This document shows, piece after piece, positions 12,615 to 17,424 of a stretch of DNA of 17,424 nt (position 1 is the first letter of the stretch; each line of letters starts with the position of its first letter). This DNA comes from Phycisphaerales bacterium (GTDB taxonomy: Bacteria; Pseudomonadota; Gammaproteobacteria; Competibacterales; Competibacteraceae): the NCBI GenBank assembly GCA_014879435.1, contig JACSSB010000199.1, positions 1 through 17,424 on the forward strand. The letters run 5' to 3'. A program made the translations under genes and the position numbers. The notes beneath the pieces were generated by a model. The model was given only the letters and a program-made list of their open reading frames with translations, was not told the origin of the DNA and searched no databases.

Positions 12615-15521
12615 ATGGGCATGAAATCGATAGTCGATAGATCTATGACAGATGCACACAATCGGCGGGAAGACATGATCGAGCGGACGAGGCAACCATT
12701 GATTCTGGTGGTGGACGATGATGATGGTCAACGCCTGCTGGTGTGCGCTTCGTTGCAGCAAGGGGGGTTTTCCAGCTTGGAAGCTGCCGACGGCGTACGG
12801 GCGCTTGAGCTTTTTCAGGAATGCCACCCTGATTTGGTGTTGCTGGATGTGGTGATGCCCGGCATGGACGGGTTTGCGACTTGTGCCGCGTTGCGGAACT
12901 TGCCTGGAGGCCGAAACCTGCCCATCGTCATGGTGACTGGTCTGGAGGATATCGAATCCATCGAACAGGCTTATCAGGTGGGTGCAACCGATTTCATCGC
13001 CAAGCCAATTCAATGGTTGATTCTGCATCAACGGGTACGATACATCCTGCGTGCCAGCCAGACTCTGCAGGATCTGCAGGAAAGCGAAGAGCGGTTTCGT
13101 ACCCTGGTGAATGCGGCAGGCAGCGTCATTATGGTGCTGGACCGCCAAGCGAAGGTGATGGAATTCAATCCGGTGGCAAACCGATTTTTTGCCTTACGCC
13201 AAGGCGAGGCAATAGCGGCTGATTTTATGCGAGCTCTGCCGGCCATCGATGATTGGGATGCGTTATTGGAGAATCCCCAAAGCTTCGAAAGTACCATTCG
13301 GGCATTGAATGGTGATGAGCATATCTTGCTGTGGAGTGTTTCTGGATTTGCGGGTGCCAAGGGATTGGTTGCGGGTTTGGTGATCGTCGGACAAGACATT
13401 ACTGCGCGACGCCAAGCAGAGGAAAACATGCGTAAGCTTTCCTATGCGATCGAGCAAAATCCGATCTCCATCATGATCACCGATATCCACGGCAATATCG
13501 AATACGTCAATCCCAAGTTCTCCGAAGTCAGTGGATATCCGTTGGATGAAATCCAGGGGAAAAGCCCTTATTTTCTGCAAACCAGCACCTTAAGCGCTGC
13601 CGAATATCAACGCATGCAGCAAATGGTCGCCAGTGGTGGGGTTTGGCAAGGAGAATTGTGTAGTCGCCGCAAGGATGGGGAATTCTTTTGGGAATCGACC
13701 CATATTTCCTCGATTCGAAATCCCAGCGGCGCAGTGACGCATTTCGTTTGGTTGCGCGAAGATGTTTCCGACCGTAAGCGTGCCGAGGAGCGCATCCGAT
13801 TTCTCGCCTACTATGACAATCTGACCCGTTTACCGAATCGGGTGATGCTGCAGGAACGCTTGCGAGAGGCTATCGAAACCTGTCGCCTGCATGCGCACTT
13901 ATTAGCGGTCATGTTCTTGGATCTGGATCAGTTCAAGCGTATTAATGATTCGCTAGGTCACCGAGCGGGTGATTTATTGCTGCAACAGGTCGCAGGTCGC
14001 TTGCAGGAATGTTTGCGCTTTAGCGATCAGGTCTATATCGCCCGCCCAGATACCCCATTGCCTCAGGATTTACTGGCTCGGATCGGTGGCGATGAATTCG
14101 TCATCGTCCTGACCGAGTTCCATCATGCCGACGATGTGGCTCGGGTGGCGCGCCGGATTTTGGAAGCCATGGCTAAACCGTTTGTCCTGGATGGTAAGGA
14201 GGTATTCACCGGCTGCAGCATTGGTATTGCCATTTATCCTCAAGATGGCACGGACATGGAAGTATTGTTGAAACACGCCGATACCGCGCTTTATTACGCC
14301 AAAGACAGCGGGCGGAATAATTATCAGATGTTTTCCAATTCCATGAATGTGGCCGCCACCCGGCGCTTGACTCTGGAAAACCATCTGCGCAAAGCGATTA
14401 CTAATCAAGAACTCATGCTGTGTTATCAGCCGCAAGTCACCTTGAATGGTGGCCGGGTGACAGGTGTGGAAGCGTTGTTGCGCTGGAATAGTCCAGAATT
14501 GGGTATGGTGCCGCCAGACGAATTTATTCCAGTCGCCGAGGAAACCGGGCTGATCGTCTCGGTGGGGGAATGGGTGCTACGCACTGCTTGCGCTCAGGCC
14601 CAGTCATGGGGAGAGAAAGAAGGGGTGGGATTTTCTGATTTGCGTATGGCGGTCAATCTATCGCCACGACAGTTCGCCGATCCCCATTTTCTCGAACGCG
14701 TCGCTGATATCTTGCGAGACACCAGATTGCGGCCAGATCGACTGGAGCTGGAGATCACCGAAAGTCTATTGATGCGAGAAGGATTACTGGAATCCCTGTG
14801 TGCGCTCAAGCAATTGGGGGTTCAGTTGAATATTGATGACTTCGGAACGGGCTATTCCAATCTGGGTTATCTGCAACGATTTCCTCTGGATCGGCTGAAG
14901 ATCGATAAATCCTTTGTCAACAATATCGATCACGAATCGGAGGGTGACACCATCGCTGCCACCGTGATCGCTATGGCGCGCAGCTTACGATTGGGAATCA
15001 TCGCTGAAGGCGTGGAGACCGAGGATCAATTGCTTCGGTTACGCGCCCTGGGTTGCGATGAAATCCAGGGCTATTATTTCAGCCAGCCGTGCCCACCCGA
15101 AGAAGTGGTGGAGATACTCAAGGGTTATCGCGAATTTCCACCCATCCTGCTTGATTCTATGACGCTGATCCTGTTGGATGATGATCCCACGATGTTGGCG
15201 TTATTACGCCGAATCTCGTTGCAAGCTGAAACCCCTTTACTGGTAGTTCGATCCAGTGCAGAAGTCTTGGCTGCGCTAGCCCGTCAGCCGCGAGTGATCA
15301 TATTTTTCAATCCGAATTATCCCGAAGAGGGTGGTTCAGAGTTCTTGCGGTGCTTGAAAGGGCCATACCCTGAAGTGATTTGCATCGCGTTGGTCAGCGA
15401 GCAACTCGGCGGAGATGCGGAGATCTATACCAGTGGTTTATCGGATCGCCTCGTTAAACCGCTTACGGAGCGCGCCGTGCGTTCGGCGATACGCACGGTC
15501 CTGGCCAGAGTGGAGACCTAA
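12615..15521 (+). CDS. Response regulator with PAS-PAS-GGDEF-EAL output and degenerate C-terminal receiver
   Basis: The 968-residue soluble protein handles c-di-GMP. Order: receiver (about 27-148) with acidic Asp34-37, phosphoacceptor Asp78 (LLDVVMPGMDG) and Lys130; PAS 1 (about 155-268); PAS 2 with PAC (about 273-392, ending WLREDVSDRKRAEE); GGDEF (about 393-575) with intact GGDEF at 491-495; EAL (about 583-838) with EALLRW (619-624), ELEITES (711-717), DDFGTGYSNL (741-750) and AEGVET (797-802). Cyclase and phosphodiesterase sites both look intact, so net activity is not predictable. An RxxD I-site candidate (RFSD, 468-471) is separated from GGDEF by a 19-residue spacer. Residues about 848-965 form a second receiver fold in which the phosphoacceptor is Asn899, while Asp855-857 and Lys948 remain. 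The start at 12615 has no clear ribosome-binding site. In-frame ATGs at 12645 and 12675 (GGGA close upstream) are alternatives and leave the receiver whole. It is probably the phosphorylation target of the upstream kinase. Confidence 0.93.
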   Translation: MGMKSIVDRSMTDAHNRREDMIERTRQPLILVVDDDDGQRLLVCASLQQGGFSSLEAADGVRALELFQECHPDLVLLDVVMPGMDGFATCAALRNLPGGRNLPIVMVTGLEDIESIEQAYQVGATDFIAKPIQWLILHQRVRYILRASQTLQDLQESEERFRTLVNAAGSVIMVLDRQAKVMEFNPVANRFFALRQGEAIAADFMRALPAIDDWDALLENPQSFESTIRALNGDEHILLWSVSGFAGAKGLVAGLVIVGQDITARRQAEENMRKLSYAIEQNPISIMITDIHGNIEYVNPKFSEVSGYPLDEIQGKSPYFLQTSTLSAAEYQRMQQMVASGGVWQGELCSRRKDGEFFWESTHISSIRNPSGAVTHFVWLREDVSDRKRAEERIRFLAYYDNLTRLPNRVMLQERLREAIETCRLHAHLLAVMFLDLDQFKRINDSLGHRAGDLLLQQVAGRLQECLRFSDQVYIARPDTPLPQDLLARIGGDEFVIVLTEFHHADDVARVARRILEAMAKPFVLDGKEVFTGCSIGIAIYPQDGTDMEVLLKHADTALYYAKDSGRNNYQMFSNSMNVAATRRLTLENHLRKAITNQELMLCYQPQVTLNGGRVTGVEALLRWNSPELGMVPPDEFIPVAEETGLIVSVGEWVLRTACAQAQSWGEKEGVGFSDLRMAVNLSPRQFADPHFLERVADILRDTRLRPDRLELEITESLLMREGLLESLCALKQLGVQLNIDDFGTGYSNLGYLQRFPLDRLKIDKSFVNNIDHESEGDTIAATVIAMARSLRLGIIAEGVETEDQLLRLRALGCDEIQGYYFSQPCPPEEVVEILKGYREFPPILLDSMTLILLDDDPTMLALLRRISLQAETPLLVVRSSAEVLAALARQPRVIIFFNPNYPEEGGSEFLRCLKGPYPEVICIALVSEQLGGDAEIYTSGLSDRLVKPLTERAVRSAIRTVLARVET

Positions 15522-15534
15522 TATCCCCGGTTGC

Positions 15535-15563
15535 ATCGACAAAAAACTAACCAGCTTGTCGAT
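15535..15563. repeat. Inverted repeat at the convergent gene ends (possible weak terminator)
   Basis: ATCGACAA (15535-15542) and TTGTCGAT (15556-15563) form an 8-base inverted repeat around a 13-base loop. It spans the slt stop codon (15547-15549) and the short 25-base gap to the response regulator stop. Neither strand has a T-run after the stem, so it is a poor intrinsic terminator as it stands. It may still stabilise or end the converging transcripts. Confidence 0.35.
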
Positions 15564-17424
15564 TCGCTATCGATGGCAGTACCGCTTTCATTCCCGCGTC
15601 ATGGGTGGTCGATGGACTTTGGTCCTGGCCGAGTAGATGGCGATAAACCGCAGCGTATTCCATGACCCGCCACACATAGGTCCGGGTTTCGCGGTAGGGA
15701 ATGGTTTCCACCCAGATATCCGCCGGTACCGGCTCGTTGGTCGGTAGCCATTGCAGCACTTTGGCAGGACCAGCATTGTAGGCAGCGGTGGCAAGAAAGG
15801 GATGATCTTGCAGGCGTTCCAGCATCCGTCGCAGGTAGCGAACACCATAGCGGATATTAATATCCGGTTGCAGCAAGTCGGGGGTGAGGGTCGCGTCTTG
15901 CAGTTCCTGCGCGATCTGCGTCCCAGTGGTCGGCATCAGTTGCATCAGACCCAATGCCCCAACTGGAGAGCGGGCATCGGAGCGGAATGCACTTTCTTGT
16001 CGGATCACCCCGTAGACCCAGGCCGGATCGACCGTATCGGCCCGCGCATTGTTGATTACGCCTTCCCGGTATGCCAGTGGAAAGCGTAATGCCAAATCAT
16101 CCCAGTATTCGGCTTGGGCGATGGTGACGATGGCTTGATGATGCCACTCCCAGCGATGGGCCAGCAGGGCGGCCCGTTTGAGATCCGCTGGATCGAAGCC
16201 TTGGATAGCTTGCCGCCACTCGGCATCGGCCTCCGGCTCGCGACCGAGGATGTATAGCTCACGCGCCCGCCGCAAACCGGGAGAACGCTCCATCAGCGTA
16301 TCCAGTTCGGTCGCTGAAGCTACTAGGGGGTTGTTGGCGATGGCATAAGGGATACCGAGACGGTCGGCAGCCAGAAAACCACTGAAATCTCGATGGCCAG
16401 CGGCGGCGCGGTAGACCTGTTGGGCCTGTTCAGATTGACCGAGTGCTTCCAGCGCCCGTCCGCGCCAATACTGCCAGTGCGGACTGTCTCGCTCCTCTGG
16501 CGGTAATCGATTCAATTGACGCAAAGTCTCCGCCCAGTCACCTTGTTTCAAGCAGACCCGAATGCGCCATTCCCGCACATCACGATCAACCACTGTTTCT
16601 GGCAAGGCATCGAGCCGTGCCAATGCGGTCGGGGGATAGTCGCTGGCAATCCACAAAGCCAGCAATCGTTCCTCATCCGCGAGTTGTGCGGCCAGCGCTG
16701 GGTCACGCTGTTTGAGTTGATCCAGAGCAGTGGCAGCGGCCAGCGCATCGCGTCGCACCCAACGTTGTAAGCCGTCTTTCAAAATCACCAAGCTGCGCGG
16801 GTCATCGATCTTGAGCCGCGTGGGATCAAGAATCAGCGTTGGATCATTGGTCACTGCCAGCCAGGTCTCGGCTCGTTCGCGGTCGCTGTCTGGCATGTCG
16901 GTTTGTAGGAAGCGAGCCAGTCCTAGTTCTCCCGCCTGCATCGCCAGTACCAAGCGTTGCCAACGCAATTCGGGAGAGGGATTGCCCTGGTTCTGCCAGA
17001 TCGCGATCACCGAGTTGCAGTCATTAGGCAGGGAACGGCCGTAGCGCCAGAATGCATCGAATCCTTGTAATGCTGCATCGGTCTGACCAGTGGCCAGTAG
17101 CGCTTGCCGCCGCCAGCATTCGCGGTTCAGATCGCGAGTAGGGGCGAAATCACGTAGTAAATCGTTCCAACGACGGGCGCCCGCCAGTTGACGCAGCCAA
17201 ACATTGCGTAAGCGGCCCGCCAGCGAGCTATCGGCATAGTCTTGCAGAAAATCCCGTACTTCACTGGCGGGGAAATCGTTCAGGCGGCCCAGCAGATCTC
17301 GATAGCGTAAATAAGGGTAAAGCGGATAGGCGCGCAGTGCGGTGTAGTCGGATCGGATTCCTTCCTGCAGTGCGCGTTCGATCCGTTGAAAAGCCTCACG
17401 TTGCGCCTGCAGTGATTCGGTGGC
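15547..17424 (-). CDS. slt: Soluble lytic murein transglycosylase Slt70 (partial, N-terminus beyond window)
   Basis: Slt is a periplasmic enzyme that cleaves peptidoglycan glycan strands, leaving 1,6-anhydromuramyl ends. The minus-strand frame is open from the window edge (17424) to the TAG at 15547-15549, giving 625 visible residues. E. coli Slt is 645 including the signal peptide, so only the signal region and a few residues are missing. The N-terminal helical U domain shows ALRAYPLYPYLRYRDL and RLRNVWLRQLA, followed by the superhelical repeats. The C-terminal catalytic domain has the Glu of VIRQESAFRSDARSPVGALGLMQLMP (codon at 15994-15996; visible residue 477), then AAYNAGPAKVLQWL and ETIPYRETRTYVWRV. 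The GTG at 17010 is inside the domain and is not the true start, because Slt-like sequence continues upstream of it. The gene converges on the response regulator gene and there is no sign of a functional link. Confidence 0.95.
   Translation of the reverse strand, partial: ATESLQAQREAFQRIERALQEGIRSDYTALRAYPLYPYLRYRDLLGRLNDFPASEVRDFLQDYADSSLAGRLRNVWLRQLAGARRWNDLLRDFAPTRDLNRECWRRQALLATGQTDAALQGFDAFWRYGRSLPNDCNSVIAIWQNQGNPSPELRWQRLVLAMQAGELGLARFLQTDMPDSDRERAETWLAVTNDPTLILDPTRLKIDDPRSLVILKDGLQRWVRRDALAAATALDQLKQRDPALAAQLADEERLLALWIASDYPPTALARLDALPETVVDRDVREWRIRVCLKQGDWAETLRQLNRLPPEERDSPHWQYWRGRALEALGQSEQAQQVYRAAAGHRDFSGFLAADRLGIPYAIANNPLVASATELDTLMERSPGLRRARELYILGREPEADAEWRQAIQGFDPADLKRAALLAHRWEWHHQAIVTIAQAEYWDDLALRFPLAYREGVINNARADTVDPAWVYGVIRQESAFRSDARSPVGALGLMQLMPTTGTQIAQELQDATLTPDLLQPDINIRYGVRYLRRMLERLQDHPFLATAAYNAGPAKVLQWLPTNEPVPADIWVETIPYRETRTYVWRVMEYAAVYRHLLGQDQSPSTTHDAGMKAVLPSIANRQAG

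Noticed and set aside
12603..13148. 181-codon minus-strand open frame opposite the response regulator start
   Set aside because: The plus frame encodes a complete receiver with all catalytic residues; the minus translation is His/Gln-rich shadow sequence.
15547..17010. GTG at 17010 as the true slt start
   Set aside because: The same frame continues upstream to the window edge with recognisable Slt U-domain sequence, so the gene is only cut by the window.

Overview
The window reads as the chromosome of a gammaproteobacterium. The tamB-tamA pair, the CysM-type cysteine synthase next to RlmD, and the Slt70-like lytic transglycosylase are all of that type. I cannot name the genus. A Chromatiales or Competibacter-like lineage is possible, but that is a guess. 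I see no tRNA, rRNA, CRISPR array, insertion sequence or integrase.

Layout. (1) Positions 1-4143, minus strand: the outer-membrane translocation and assembly pair tamA (complete, with an unusual repeat-rich linker) and tamB (N-terminal 734 codons only; the rest lies left of the window), joined by a GTGA start/stop overlap. (2) Positions 4293-6619, plus strand, divergent from tamA: cysM (cysteine synthase B) and rlmD (23S rRNA m5U1939 methyltransferase), separated by a 65-base leader with a strong hairpin. (3) Positions about 6640-15521, plus strand: four consecutive genes that form a candidate trans-envelope c-di-GMP signalling module. They encode a TonB-dependent outer-membrane receptor, a periplasmic YfiR-family (DUF4154) protein, an inner-membrane hybrid histidine kinase (CHASE8-like sensor, HAMP, HisKA, HATPase, two receivers, HPt), and a soluble response regulator REC-PAS-PAS-GGDEF-EAL with a degenerate C-terminal receiver. 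(4) Positions 15547-17424, minus strand, convergent with the module: slt, the soluble lytic murein transglycosylase, missing only its extreme N-terminus at the window edge.

How the genes may work together. In Pseudomonas, YfiR is a periplasmic inhibitor of the membrane diguanylate cyclase YfiN, whose sensor domain is of the CHASE8 type, and YfiB is the outer-membrane partner. Here the same periplasmic logic appears to be rewired. YfiR is encoded beside an outer-membrane TonB-dependent receptor instead of YfiB. The CHASE8-like domain sits on a hybrid kinase instead of a cyclase. The GGDEF/EAL output is on a separate response regulator. A reasonable model is receptor state or ligand to YfiR to kinase to phosphorelay to c-di-GMP turnover. 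Individual domain calls are well supported; the wiring is inference from gene order. The 3' part of the receptor gene, the yfiR-like gene and the 5' half of the kinase gene are clearly AT-richer than the flanking housekeeping genes, which fits acquisition or a mosaic origin.
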